Origin: Victivallis vadensis
GTDB taxonomy: Bacteria; Verrucomicrobiota; Lentisphaeria; Victivallales; Victivallaceae
Assembly: GCF_003096415.1 (NCBI RefSeq)
Contig: NZ_QEKH01000037.1
Location: forward strand, 1-43,991
Direction of reading: 5' to 3'
Length of the DNA: 43,991 nt
The notes under the pieces were generated by a model that was not told where the DNA came from, ran no database searches, and was given only the letters and a program-made list of their open reading frames with translations. Shown one piece after another: positions 16,262 through 24,285 of the stretch (positions are counted from its first letter, which is position 1; each line of letters starts with the position of its first letter). Position numbers and translations under genes: made by a program.

Positions 16262-17550
16262 AACGCTATGTGAAATACAAGGACAGCGGCATCCCGTGGA
16301 TCGGCGAGGTACCGGAGGGGTGGAAAATTTGTCCTTTCTTTGCCATATTTACTCCAATCTCAATTACTGGAAAATCAGTTGAGGAATTATTGTCTGTTTA
16401 CCTTGATGTTGGAGTTGTTCGTTTTAGTGAAAAAAGAGAAAAGAGAGCCAATGCAACAAGTGCCGATATGTCAAAATATCAGTATGTAGATATTGGAGAT
16501 TTTGTTCTAAATAATCAGCAAGCATGGCGTGGTTCTGTTGGAATTTCTCAATATAAAGGAATCGTAAGTCCGGCATACTTGGTTATGAAAACAAGCAAGC
16601 AAATAAATTCTTCGTTTGCCAATTATTTGGTAAGATCTCCTGCTTGTGTATATGCATATTTTCTGTCATCTCGAGGCGTTGGCTCTATTCAACGCAATAT
16701 CTACTGGGATGAATTAAAGCGTTATAAGATGGTGTTTCCTCCGCTTGACGAGCAGCGGGAGATTGTGGAATATCTGGATTCGGTGGTGGCGAAGATTGAC
16801 GGCTATATTGCGGAGAAAGAGGCGGAGATCGAAAAACTGGGATTGCTGAAGCAGTCGGTTATCGCCCATGCCGTCACTAAGGGTATCAACCCGAACGCCA
16901 AAATGAAAGACAGCGGTATCCCATGGATCGGCGAAGTCCCAGAACATTGGCTTCAACTTCGTGGGAAAAATATTTTTACCCGAATGGCACGAGTAGTTGA
17001 AGCGGACGATGAGGTAATCACTTGTTTTCGTGATGGGCAAGTTACTTTGCGAAAAAATCGCCGTACAGATGGTTTTACAGAGTCGTTCAAGGAAATCGGA
17101 TATCAGGGAATAAGACCGGGGGATTTGGTAATACATCAAATGGATGCTTTTGCAGGAGCAATCGGTGTTTCAGACTCAAAAGGCAAGGGAACTCCGGTAT
17201 ATATTTGCTTACAGCCTAAAGGTGAGCAATCCAATTTTTATTACGCATATCTTCTGCGGGAAATGGCACGAACCGGTTATATTAAGTCCCTATACAGAGG
17301 AATTCGGGAACGATCTTCTGATTTTCGTTACGAAACATTCGGTAAGTTGCTGTTACCCATTCCTCCTGCCGACGAGCAGCGGGCGATTGTGGAATTCATC
17401 GACAGGAAAGTCAAGGAAATCGACGGCTTCATTTCCGCTGTACGGGAGCAGATTGAAAAGTTGAAGCTCTACAAACAGCGGCTGATTTCGGACGTGGTCA
17501 CCGGGAAGATCAAGGTTTGCAAAGACACTTTAGCCGAGGAGGTTATCTGA
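16258..17550 (+). CDS. hsdS: Type I restriction-modification specificity subunit (HsdS)
   Basis: 430 residues with two target-recognition domains in tandem. Each half begins with the same phrase, (M)KDSGIPWIGEVPE (from 16278 and 16907), and ends in a coiled-coil conserved region (PPLDEQREIVEYLDSVVAKI and PPADEQRAIVEFIDRKVKEI). This gives the pseudo-twofold layout of HsdS, and each domain should read one half of a split target. The two variable domains (about 16320-16735 and 16945-17360) are visibly more A/T-rich than the conserved parts, as expected if exchanged by recombination. ATGA overlap with dinD; one base separates it from hsdR. Confidence 0.95.
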   Translation: MKRYVKYKDSGIPWIGEVPEGWKICPFFAIFTPISITGKSVEELLSVYLDVGVVRFSEKREKRANATSADMSKYQYVDIGDFVLNNQQAWRGSVGISQYKGIVSPAYLVMKTSKQINSSFANYLVRSPACVYAYFLSSRGVGSIQRNIYWDELKRYKMVFPPLDEQREIVEYLDSVVAKIDGYIAEKEAEIEKLGLLKQSVIAHAVTKGINPNAKMKDSGIPWIGEVPEHWLQLRGKNIFTRMARVVEADDEVITCFRDGQVTLRKNRRTDGFTESFKEIGYQGIRPGDLVIHQMDAFAGAIGVSDSKGKGTPVYICLQPKGEQSNFYYAYLLREMARTGYIKSLYRGIRERSSDFRYETFGKLLLPIPPADEQRAIVEFIDRKVKEIDGFISAVREQIEKLKLYKQRLISDVVTGKIKVCKDTLAEEVI

Positions 17551-17551
17551 T

Positions 17552-20500
17552 ATGCCAAGCGATACGAGAGAGAAGGGATTGGAAGAACTGATCGAGGCGT
17601 CGCTGCTGACGCACGGCTGGCTCAAGCGCACCTCTGCCGATTACGGCAAGGAATACGCAATTGACGAGGAAATGCTGAAAGCGTTTTTAAACGCCACTCA
17701 GAAAGATGTGGTCGCCCGAAGCAAAATCTTCTCGGACGAGTTGGAACACAAGCGTTTCCTCACCCGTTTGCAGAACGAGATTACCACCCGCGGCGTCATC
17801 GACGTATTGCGGCACGGCTTGGCGCACAAGAGTTACAATTTCATGCTGTACTATCCGACGCCTACCATGGGTAACGAAAAGGCAAAAACGCAGTTTGCGC
17901 AGAACCGCTGGACGGTTGCCCGGCAGGTACATTATTCTTTCGCCAACGACAATTCCATTGACATGGTGCTGATGCTGAACGGCCTGCCCATCATCACCAT
18001 GGAACTTAAAAACAACTTTACCGGCCAGAATTTCGGCAACGCGATCTCCCAATACCAGAATGATCGCTCGCCGCAGGAATTGCTCTTCCGCCCGAAGCGA
18101 TGCGCCGTTCATTTTGCCGTGGACGACAACGAGGTCTATATGTGTACCGCGCTGTCCGGCGCGAATTCCTGGTTTCTGCCGTTCAACAAAGGCTATAACG
18201 ACGGCGCCGGTAACCCGCCATGCGAAAGCGGCCCGCGCACCTCGTATTTGTGGGAAGAAATTCTGCAAATTGACCGATTGAGCAACATTATTGAAAATTA
18301 TGCTCAGGTTATCCGCAAGAAAAACGAGGACACCGGCAAAATCGAGGAAAAGGTGATCTGGCCGCGCTGCCATCAGCTGGAGGCTGTCCGCGCCCTGCTG
18401 GCTGCGACCGCTGAAAATCCCGCCTGCGGTCAGCGGTATCTGATTCAGCATTCCGCCGGTTCCGGCAAGTCGAACTCCATTACCTGGCTTGCCTACCAGC
18501 TGGCTGGCATGAAAGAGGCGGATGGAATTACGCCGCGTTTCGCCAGTGTTCTGGTCATCACCGACCGCCGCAATCTCGATACTCAGATTCGCGACAATAT
18601 CCGCGCTTTTTGCAACAACAAAAGCATCGTCCAGTGGGCGGAGGATTCCGAAGCATTGAAAACCGCTTTGCAAGGCGGGAAGACCATCATCGTTTCCACT
18701 GTTTGCAAGTTCCCGTTTATCCTTCAAACCATCGGTCACGAACTTAAAAGCAAAAAATTCTGCGTCATCATTGACGAGGCGCACAGCAGTCAGGCTGGCG
18801 GCATGGCATCTGCGCTGAACAGTGTGATCGGCGGCTTCGGCATGAAAGGTAAAAAACCGGAGGATACCGAGGACGAACTGAATGAACTGCTTGCCTATGT
18901 CATTGCCGGTCGCACGATGGCCGCAAATTCCAATTTTTATGCATTTACCGCCACTCCCAAGAATAAGACGCTGGAACTTTTCGGAATTCCGTATCTAGGC
19001 GAGGACGGCGAAGAAAAGCATCGTCCGTTCCATTATTACAGCATGAAACAGGCAATTGAGGAAAAATTCATTCTGGACGTGCTGGAACACTACACGCCAT
19101 ACGGCAGTTTTTACAGGATTCTGAAAGCCAGCGAAGCTAACCCGGAATTCGAAAAAGCCCCTGCGGAACGAAAACTGCGGGCATGGGTGGAAAGCCGTCC
19201 GGAAACGGTTGAAGCGAAATCCAAGGTCATTGTCGAGCATTTTCTGAACAACGTCGCCCACCGCATCAAAGGTCAGGCGCGCGCCATGGTGGTTACACCC
19301 GGCATTGAACGCGCCATTGATTATTTCTTTGCCATTCGCAAGTTGCTGGAGGAGCGTCACAGTCCGTACAAGGCCGTCGTCGCGTTCAGCGGAACAAAAG
19401 ATTATCACGGAAGGACCGTCGATGAAGCACAGTTGAACGGATTTCCTTCTTCCAGAATTGAGAAAATCTTCCGTTCCGGGAATTACCGCATTCTGATTGT
19501 CGCGGATAAGTTTCAGACCGGGTATGATGAACCGCTTTTGCACACGATGTATGTGGATAAGCCGTTGGCGGACATCAAAGCGGTTCAAACGCTCAGCCGT
19601 CTCAACCGGAGCGCTCCGAATAAAAAGGACACCTTCGTTCTCGATTTCGCCAACAGCGAGGAAGTGATAAAACAAGCGTTCCAGAAATACTACACCTCTA
19701 CGATTCTGAGCGGCGTAACCGACATCAACAAACTCAACGATTTGCTCCGGATTTGCGATGAGTCCATGGTCTACGAGGAAGATGAAGTCACCGATTTTAA
19801 CCTGCGCTACTGGCGCGGCGACGAACGCAAGACCCTTGATCCGCTTATCGATAAATGCGTGGAACGGTTCAAAGCGCTTCCAAACCTTGAGGAACAGATC
19901 AAGGTCAAAAGCGCCATGCGGCTTTTCTGCCGGACCTATGAGTTTCTCGCCGCCATCATGGAAGACAGCCGGATCGACTGGGAAAAGAAAAACACCTTTC
20001 TGCACTTTCTGCGGATGAAGTTGCCGAAACTGGCCGGTGATGAAGATCCGACCGCCGGATTGCTGGAATTGGTGGATTTTGAAAAATACCGCGTATTCAA
20101 GAAAGAAGAGCGTTCCATCCAGTTGGAAAACAAGACCGCGACCATCCAGCCGCTGCCCATCAGCGATCCGCAGGGTGGACACAACCCCGATCCGGAGATG
20201 GAAACGCTGGACAAGATCGTGGAAGCATTCAATGCTGTTTTCGGAAATATCGAAGGCGTTGATCCTGAGATTTTGGAAGTCCAGGCGCGAACTGTCGGCA
20301 AAGCGATGTTGGAGAATGATTATGTCCGGGACGCTTTGCTGAACAATGATGAGGTCACGCAAGCACAAGTCGTTCACGACAAAACCAAGTCCGCGATTCT
20401 GGACGTCACCCGGAAGTCGACGGAACTTCAGAATTTCTATCTGCGTCACCCGGAAAAACAGGCTCAGCTCGAAAACGCCATGCTGATGCTTTTGCAGGAC

Positions 20501-21076
20501 AATATCAATCCGCCCTACAACGAGACTCTTCTGCGGGAAAAGATCGTAGAAGCCATGAATCAGGATTTCAAGGATATCTGTCCGATCAACCAAACAACGC
20601 TGGATGAGGTAACGGAGGCCCTGTTCAAAGTGCTGAATGCGGAAACGCTCCCATCTCTGGATGGGTTGAAACAACTCAAACGGACACTGAATCTGTGTTA
20701 TCGTACCAGTGGTCGAAACGAAGATTACCAGGATTGGCTCCAAACGCTCATTATGAAGTTTGAGGCATTCCTGAAAAAAGTCTATTATCTCCGCGAAGGT
20801 TCGGAAATCGCGGAACTGAATGGCAAAAAGGTTCAGTTCCTTGGGGCGGCGAAAGCGACATGGGTCAACCAGCTTCATTTCAGTGAAGACGAAGTTCTAC
20901 ACAATTTCAAGGTGTATTACGAATTTCTTCACGACCAGCGCAACGAGCAAAGCCACATGGCCCCGGAGATTAAGGATAGCGAGGTCAAAGCAGGAATCCA
21001 TATGACCGTCGCCATGTATCTTTATGCGACAATGATCAACTTGAAACGGATGAAATCATGCGGATTGGCAAAGTAA
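17552..21076 (+). CDS. hsdR: Type I restriction endonuclease subunit (HsdR)
   Basis: A 1174-residue motor-nuclease. The N-terminal PD-(D/E)xK nuclease has Asp137, Glu151 and Lys153 (MELKN). The superfamily 2 translocase has Walker A HSAGSGKSNS (Lys306), the DEAH box IIDEAHSSQ (408-411), TATPKNKTLE and a later QTLSRLNR motif VI. The C-terminal third should dock onto HsdM/HsdS. Length and motifs are complete, so the system looks intact. GGAGG precedes ATG 17552. It is the last gene of the hsdM-dinD-hsdS-hsdR operon; a strong hairpin with a T-run follows about 95 bp after the stop. Confidence 0.96.
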   Translation: MPSDTREKGLEELIEASLLTHGWLKRTSADYGKEYAIDEEMLKAFLNATQKDVVARSKIFSDELEHKRFLTRLQNEITTRGVIDVLRHGLAHKSYNFMLYYPTPTMGNEKAKTQFAQNRWTVARQVHYSFANDNSIDMVLMLNGLPIITMELKNNFTGQNFGNAISQYQNDRSPQELLFRPKRCAVHFAVDDNEVYMCTALSGANSWFLPFNKGYNDGAGNPPCESGPRTSYLWEEILQIDRLSNIIENYAQVIRKKNEDTGKIEEKVIWPRCHQLEAVRALLAATAENPACGQRYLIQHSAGSGKSNSITWLAYQLAGMKEADGITPRFASVLVITDRRNLDTQIRDNIRAFCNNKSIVQWAEDSEALKTALQGGKTIIVSTVCKFPFILQTIGHELKSKKFCVIIDEAHSSQAGGMASALNSVIGGFGMKGKKPEDTEDELNELLAYVIAGRTMAANSNFYAFTATPKNKTLELFGIPYLGEDGEEKHRPFHYYSMKQAIEEKFILDVLEHYTPYGSFYRILKASEANPEFEKAPAERKLRAWVESRPETVEAKSKVIVEHFLNNVAHRIKGQARAMVVTPGIERAIDYFFAIRKLLEERHSPYKAVVAFSGTKDYHGRTVDEAQLNGFPSSRIEKIFRSGNYRILIVADKFQTGYDEPLLHTMYVDKPLADIKAVQTLSRLNRSAPNKKDTFVLDFANSEEVIKQAFQKYYTSTILSGVTDINKLNDLLRICDESMVYEEDEVTDFNLRYWRGDERKTLDPLIDKCVERFKALPNLEEQIKVKSAMRLFCRTYEFLAAIMEDSRIDWEKKNTFLHFLRMKLPKLAGDEDPTAGLLELVDFEKYRVFKKEERSIQLENKTATIQPLPISDPQGGHNPDPEMETLDKIVEAFNAVFGNIEGVDPEILEVQARTVGKAMLENDYVRDALLNNDEVTQAQVVHDKTKSAILDVTRKSTELQNFYLRHPEKQAQLENAMLMLLQDNINPPYNETLLREKIVEAMNQDFKDICPINQTTLDEVTEALFKVLNAETLPSLDGLKQLKRTLNLCYRTSGRNEDYQDWLQTLIMKFEAFLKKVYYLREGSEIAELNGKKVQFLGAAKATWVNQLHFSEDEVLHNFKVYYEFLHDQRNEQSHMAPEIKDSEVKAGIHMTVAMYLYATMINLKRMKSCGLAK

Positions 21077-21170
21077 AAATTTACCCCTATAAAAGAAAGA
21101 CGGTGTGATGCTGTTTAAAGAATTTGATATATATATTACCTCAGTGATATAAACGGATAATCGTCGGAAT

Positions 21171-21213
21171 ACAGCCTCGGTGGTCGCCAAGATCACCGGG
21201 GCTGTTGTCTTTT
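21171..21213 (+). terminator. Hairpin with T-run after the hsd operon
   Basis: ACAGCCTCGGTG (21171-21182) pairs with CACCGGGGCTGT (21194-21205), 12 bp with one T-G wobble, loop 11 nt, followed by TGTCTTTT. It fits an intrinsic terminator for hsdR. It is also close enough to the next SD (CGGAGG, 21221) to affect the following gene. Confidence 0.75.
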
Positions 21214-21234
21214 AAACTCACGGAGGTAATAAAA

Positions 21235-21492
21235 ATGAAGATCAGGAAGAGTGTGTTGGTGGATGCGTTGAAGGTGCTCGGCAAGGTGGTGTCGCAGACT
21301 TCGCCGGTGGAGGTACAGCGGTCGGTACGGTTCTTCGGCGTCGGGGCACAGGTCTGGTTGATGGCGACTGACGGCGTGGAATCCGTCACGGTCGAAGTGG
21401 CTGGCGATGCCGGGGACATGGAGGATTTCGCGGTCGAATATAACGAATCGGGCGCAGTACGCGATCAACAAAGGCGTGTTCCTGCCAAATGA
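21235..21492 (+). pseudogene. Truncated sliding-clamp-like gene fused to a nuclease tail remnant
   Basis: The 85-codon frame begins MKIRKSVLVDALKVLGKVVS and contains VWLMATDGVESVTVEV, resembling the first domain of a DNA polymerase III beta-type clamp. It ends abruptly in VEYNESGAVRDQQRRVPAK. From about 21445 another frame, read through to about 21555, gives QYAINKGVFLPNET, then SFACNECPYRDRCRQWH. The Cys-x2-Cys-x5-Cys cluster resembles the iron-sulphur tail of Cas4/RecB-like phage nucleases. A deletion that joined two phage-type replication genes would explain this. The SD CGGAGG and the start are intact, so a short peptide could still be made. The family assignments are by eye and tentative. 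Confidence 0.5.
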
Positions 21493-21569
21493 AACATCGT
21501 TCGCCTGCAACGAGTGTCCGTATCGGGATCGTTGCAGGCAGTGGCATTTAAAAAGATGGAGGTAAAATC

Positions 21570-22295
21570 ATGGGGCTGATGATGAGTGAAGGCAAGTTCG
21601 TCGGACGCGACGAAATCGCAATGGTTCCGACACCTGCGGCTACCGCGAGCTGGAAGCCGGTTCCTCATAGCGAGGTGATCGACGCCGTAACTGATGTGGT
21701 CAGGGCGCACAACTGGCAGATTCTCGACGAGCAGTACGGCCTGGCCCGCAACGGCCAGCGGATGTTCGGCGTAATCCGGATCAATCGGACTTCAAGCTCG
21801 GAGTGGTCACGTTGCATCGGCATCTGCAACAGTCATGACCGCACGATTGCGGTTGGCCTGGCTGCCGGATTGAACGTGCAGGTCTGCGCGAATCTCATGT
21901 TCGGCGGCAGTACGGTTCTGAAGCGACGGCATACCTCACGGATTGAGCTGAACGGTTTGGTCGTGGAAGCCATCGACGCACTCGAAGATGATTTCCTGAC
22001 GCTCGAAACCGTGGCCGAAGACCTGAAGATTCAGTTTGTCAGGGATGACACTGCCCGTGCCGCCATCGTAAAAGCGGCGGAAGCCGGAGCGGTCAACTCC
22101 TGCGATATCGTGCCGATCTTCCGAGAGTTCAAAGAGCCCCGGTATGAAGAGTTCGCCGAGCCGACGCGCTGGGCGCTTCTGAATGCGTTCACCGAGAACG
22201 CCAAGAAGTACAGCCCCGCCCGCGCCGATCAATGCTATCGCGGACTGACGCGCCTCTTCGGTCTCGACGGCCAGCCGCCGACCTTGTGGAGATGA
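21570..22295 (+). CDS. DUF932 family protein
   Basis: A 241-residue protein resembling the DUF932 / phage-plasmid-like family of mobile elements. VPHSEVIDAVTDVVRAHNWQ near the N-terminus, SHDRTIAVGLAAGLNVQVCANLMF in the middle and the ALEDDF...AEDLK helix are typical. The biochemical role of the family is unknown. The C-terminal TRWALLNAFTENAKKYSPARA is well preserved, so it appears full length. SD GGAGG 8 bp before ATG 21570. It lies in the degraded phage-like part of the island, followed after 6 bp by a zinc-ribbon protein gene. Confidence 0.75.
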   Translation: MGLMMSEGKFVGRDEIAMVPTPAATASWKPVPHSEVIDAVTDVVRAHNWQILDEQYGLARNGQRMFGVIRINRTSSSEWSRCIGICNSHDRTIAVGLAAGLNVQVCANLMFGGSTVLKRRHTSRIELNGLVVEAIDALEDDFLTLETVAEDLKIQFVRDDTARAAIVKAAEAGAVNSCDIVPIFREFKEPRYEEFAEPTRWALLNAFTENAKKYSPARADQCYRGLTRLFGLDGQPPTLWR

Positions 22296-22301
22296 GTGAA
22301 A

Positions 22302-22592
22302 ATGAAGATCTCATGTCCGCTCTGTGGTACCGCCTCCAGGCCGATTACACGAGGTCAAACCATCGGCTCTGTCCTCGGAATCACTTCGGGCGGAATTTTG
22401 GCCCTGCTGGGAACAGTACGGGAAACCTCAGGCTATGGCCCGGTGGAACGTGCCGCTGCCGTTATTCTGGGCGTATTGGGTGCGGCCTCCTTCGGAGGGC
22501 TTACCGGCTCGCGGGTCGGTAAACTGATTGATGAGCACGCCATCCGGCATTATCGGTGCCCGAAGTGCCGGAAAGAGTTCCGGTTGTCTTGA
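22302..22592 (+). CDS. Small zinc-ribbon membrane protein, function unknown
   Basis: 96 residues. CPLC (Cys5, Cys8) near the start and CPKC near the end form a split zinc ribbon. Between them are two Gly/Ala-rich hydrophobic stretches (SVLGITSGGILALLGTV; AAAVILGVLGAASFGGLTGS) that could be membrane helices. I do not recognise a named family. It follows the DUF932 gene closely and is probably co-transcribed. GTG 22296 is an alternative start; GGAG lies 10 bp before ATG 22302. Confidence 0.6.
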   Translation: MKISCPLCGTASRPITRGQTIGSVLGITSGGILALLGTVRETSGYGPVERAAAVILGVLGAASFGGLTGSRVGKLIDEHAIRHYRCPKCRKEFRLS

Positions 22593-22681
22593 TTTTCAGG
22601 CCCCGCCAACGGAAAAGCTTCCGCTTTTTCGGACCTGCCTGAAACCCGTGTCGTCCGGGGCTGCAAGGCAAAGGCGGCAAG

Positions 22682-22712
22682 CCGCGCGGACAACCTCCGC
22701 GCGGTCTTTTTT
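22682..22712 (+). terminator. Strong intrinsic terminator
   Basis: CCGCGCGGA (22682-22690) and TCCGCGCGG (22696-22704) pair perfectly around CAACC, followed by TCTTTTTT. It ends the DUF932/zinc-ribbon transcript. Confidence 0.9.
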
Positions 22713-23111
22713 CTGCAACCATTTGATGCTGTAACCTTGACAACCGAACGAAAGGAGGTTATGTTACAAGTACGGCTTTTTTGAAGCCGGTTGATTCAAA
22801 ACCGTATATTTTCAGCAAAATACACTCGTAAACCCGCCAAGTGAACCTTGTTATTTTGCCCTTGCAAAGATTCTGGAAATACCGGTGAGATTGTGTCTTC
22901 ACATCTTACCGGGCGCTTCCTTATTACAATAGAAATTATTTTACTTATTTTTTCTACATGTTTTATATATCGTTGATGAACAAATGAGCTTAAATATCTA
23001 TACTACTATACATTCAAAAGTTGGTTTATGATAGATTATTTACAATCAAAAGACGGTTTTTATTGCAAAAAAGATGGTTTTGTTTGGCTTGCACGCAAAT
23101 GGTATGGAATC

Positions 23112-23143
23112 CGTGGCGGTCCCGTTTTTTCGGGACCGCCACG
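23112..23143 (-). terminator. Perfect 13-bp hairpin downstream of the integrase
   Basis: CGTGGCGGTCCCG and CGGGACCGCCACG flank a six-T loop, 7 bp after the integrase stop on the - strand. There is no T-run after it on either strand, so it may act as a weak terminator, an mRNA stabiliser or a structural element of the island end. Confidence 0.6.
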
Positions 23144-23149
23144 AATGGC

Positions 23150-23937
23150 CTACGATTTGAGAATATCGGAGACCTGTTTCAGAACTTCTTCGGCGGGAGC
23201 GGAGGATGATTCGATCAGCGCAAGCGCCTTTTCGATCCGCTGGCGGTCGGTAGCAGTGGGGGCGGTTCCGGCAACGGCGGCAATGGCTTTCTCTTGTGCT
23301 TCGTCGCCGATGTGCGTGTAATATTTATCGGCTATGTCGGAATCGGTGCCGAGGATTGAAAGCAATACAGCTTTCGGGACGCCCGCCTCGGCACAGTGAC
23401 TGGCAAAACTGTGGCGCAGCGAATGGAAGCCATAGACGGTCACTTTCTTTTGCGTCCCGGTACGGCTACGGACGGCTCCAAACCGATCCAGCGAATGACC
23501 CGGAGAATATCCAAACCGACTTTATTGCCGCCGACGTTTTTACCGGAGGCGTCGGTTTGTTTGTAACGGGCAGCACAGTTCGGACGAGATGCCAGGAAGT
23601 CTCGCAAGTCGGCTTCATAATTGAGCTGTTCGTTTATGGTCGCAGGGGTGGCGCGGTTCGGATGCCTGGAATAAGTGTTCCACACCTCGGTAAGCGGCAA
23701 CACGTTTGCCGGTTTGATCAGATTGCGCGCGTGAGCGACATGTGCCGAGACGACTTCCATGTTGGTCGCTTTCAGAACCGGAAGCAGCTCTTTGACTTTC
23801 CGCTTTGCCTCTTCCAGATTCTTGGTCTTCAGGCTGATCGACTTGCGTTCACCGTTGATCTGGTAACGGTAATGATAGGTCCCGTTCGGTTTCTGGTAGA
23901 TGGTGCCGACTTCCTGCTTCATGTTTTTCCTCGCCAT
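23150..23937 (-). pseudogene. int: Tyrosine integrase, frameshifted and internally truncated
   Basis: Two frames together resemble a phage/ICE tyrosine recombinase. The first (23937-23440, 165 codons; ATG 23922 has a better SD, GAGG) has the arm-binding start IYQKPNGTYHYRYQINGERK and a core-binding piece. It then passes directly into CAARYKQTDASGKNV and GNKVGLDILRVI, which belongs just before the catalytic His-x-x-Arg. The second (23443-23150) has GFHSLRHSFASH (HxxR) and DKYYTH with the nucleophilic Tyr. The stretch with the first catalytic Arg and the Lys seems deleted: about 262 codons instead of about 380-400. The join of the two frames needs a 1-base shift in AAAAGAAAG at about 23443. It lies next to the tRNA attachment site and is probably inactive. 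Confidence 0.82.
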
Positions 23938-24007
23938 TGCCCTGCGTCCTCATAACTATCCTCGTGAGCTAAAATAACACTGATTTCGAGGATTGAAAGG
24001 CTGAAGT

Positions 24008-24022
24008 GGCACAAAACGGCAC
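24008..24022. repeat. Phased GGCAC pair near the right island end
   Basis: GGCACAAAACGGCAC, the same 15 bp as at 9820-9834, with GGCAC repeated at a 10-bp spacing. It lies 26 bp inside the right attachment repeat and upstream of the integrase gene. Confidence 0.6.
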
Positions 24023-24047
24023 AAAAACTTATATTCTGAGGGGAAAA

Positions 24048-24061
24048 TGGTACCCGGGAGA
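24048..24061. repeat. Right attachment-site repeat in tRNA-Arg
   Basis: TGGTACCCGGGAGA, identical to 9662-9675. It covers the CCA end and acceptor-stem 3' strand of the tRNA gene, which stays intact after integration. Confidence 0.78.
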
Positions 24062-24123
24062 GGAATCGAACCTCCGACGCAGGGTTTAGGAAACCCTCGC
24101 TCTATCCACTGAGCTACCCAGGC
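24048..24123 (-). tRNA. tRNA-Arg (anticodon CCU)
   Basis: A 76-nt cloverleaf on the - strand. The acceptor GCCTGGG/CCCGGGT pairs (one G-U at the end). The D-arm is GCTC...GAGC, the anticodon stem AGGGT/ACCCT with loop TTCCTAA (CCU), and the T-arm GGAGG-TTCGATT-CCTCT. CCA is encoded. It serves as integration site of the island. Confidence 0.95.
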
Positions 24124-24137
24124 ACTTTAAGGCGAAA

Positions 24138-24214
24138 TGGTGGAGCCGCCCGGACTTGAACCGAGGACCCGGAGATTATGAGTCACCTGCTCTAACCGAC
24201 TGAGCTACGGCTCC
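24138..24214 (-). tRNA. tRNA-Ile2 (anticodon CAU, lysidine type)
   Basis: A 77-nt cloverleaf on the - strand. The acceptor GGAGCCG/CGGCTCC is perfect, the D-arm is GCTC...GAGC, the anticodon loop CTCATAA, and CCA is encoded. The context GACTCATAATC is that of AUA-reading tRNA-Ile2, whose C34 is changed to lysidine, rather than elongator Met. The anticodon stem has one T-T mismatch. Met remains an alternative. Confidence 0.8.
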
Positions 24215-24285
24215 ACTTGATATTCAATACTATAATCCGGCTCCCGCTTTTACGCAAGCCGGATTGAGGGGAAATTCCACTTTTT

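Larger units (their letters stand above)
22593..23149. other. Spacer with two hairpins and no supported gene
   Basis: It contains the terminator at 22682-22712. A ribosome site (AAAGGAGG) precedes a 7-codon frame at 22760, probably the stump of a deleted gene. A strongly A/T-rich block follows (22920-23040), then the perfect hairpin after the integrase. A 40-codon frame from 23029 (IDYLQSKDGFYCKKDGFVWL) overlaps the integrase end and is not convincing. Confidence 0.5.
9662..24061. mobile_element. Integrative island inserted at tRNA-Arg(CCU)
   Basis: A region of about 14.4 kb bounded by the 14-bp direct repeat TGGTACCCGGGAGA. The right copy is the 3' end of an intact tRNA-Arg with a tyrosine integrase remnant next to it, the usual layout of a tRNA-integrated element. 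The left copy is a loose fragment with no tRNA around it. The contents are accessory: HipBA, XRE, RhuM, a type I RM operon with DinD, a degraded clamp/nuclease, DUF932, a zinc-ribbon protein and the integrase. By eye the interior is less G+C-rich than the flanks, with long A/T-rich spacers. No conjugation or capsid genes are seen. The integrase is broken, so the island is probably fixed. Confidence 0.82.

Noticed and set aside
18995-20878. 627-codon open frame on the - strand opposite hsdR
   Set aside because: hsdR is full length with all motifs; the antisense frame has no recognisable domain.
23029-23160. Small + strand gene (IDYLQSKDGFYCKKDG...)
   Set aside because: It has no ribosome site, runs through the perfect hairpin into the antisense of the integrase, and shows no family.
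23440-23450. Programmed frameshift in the integrase
   Set aside because: The A-rich AAAAGAAAG could slip, but the missing catalytic segment makes a functional shifted product unlikely; decay is simpler.
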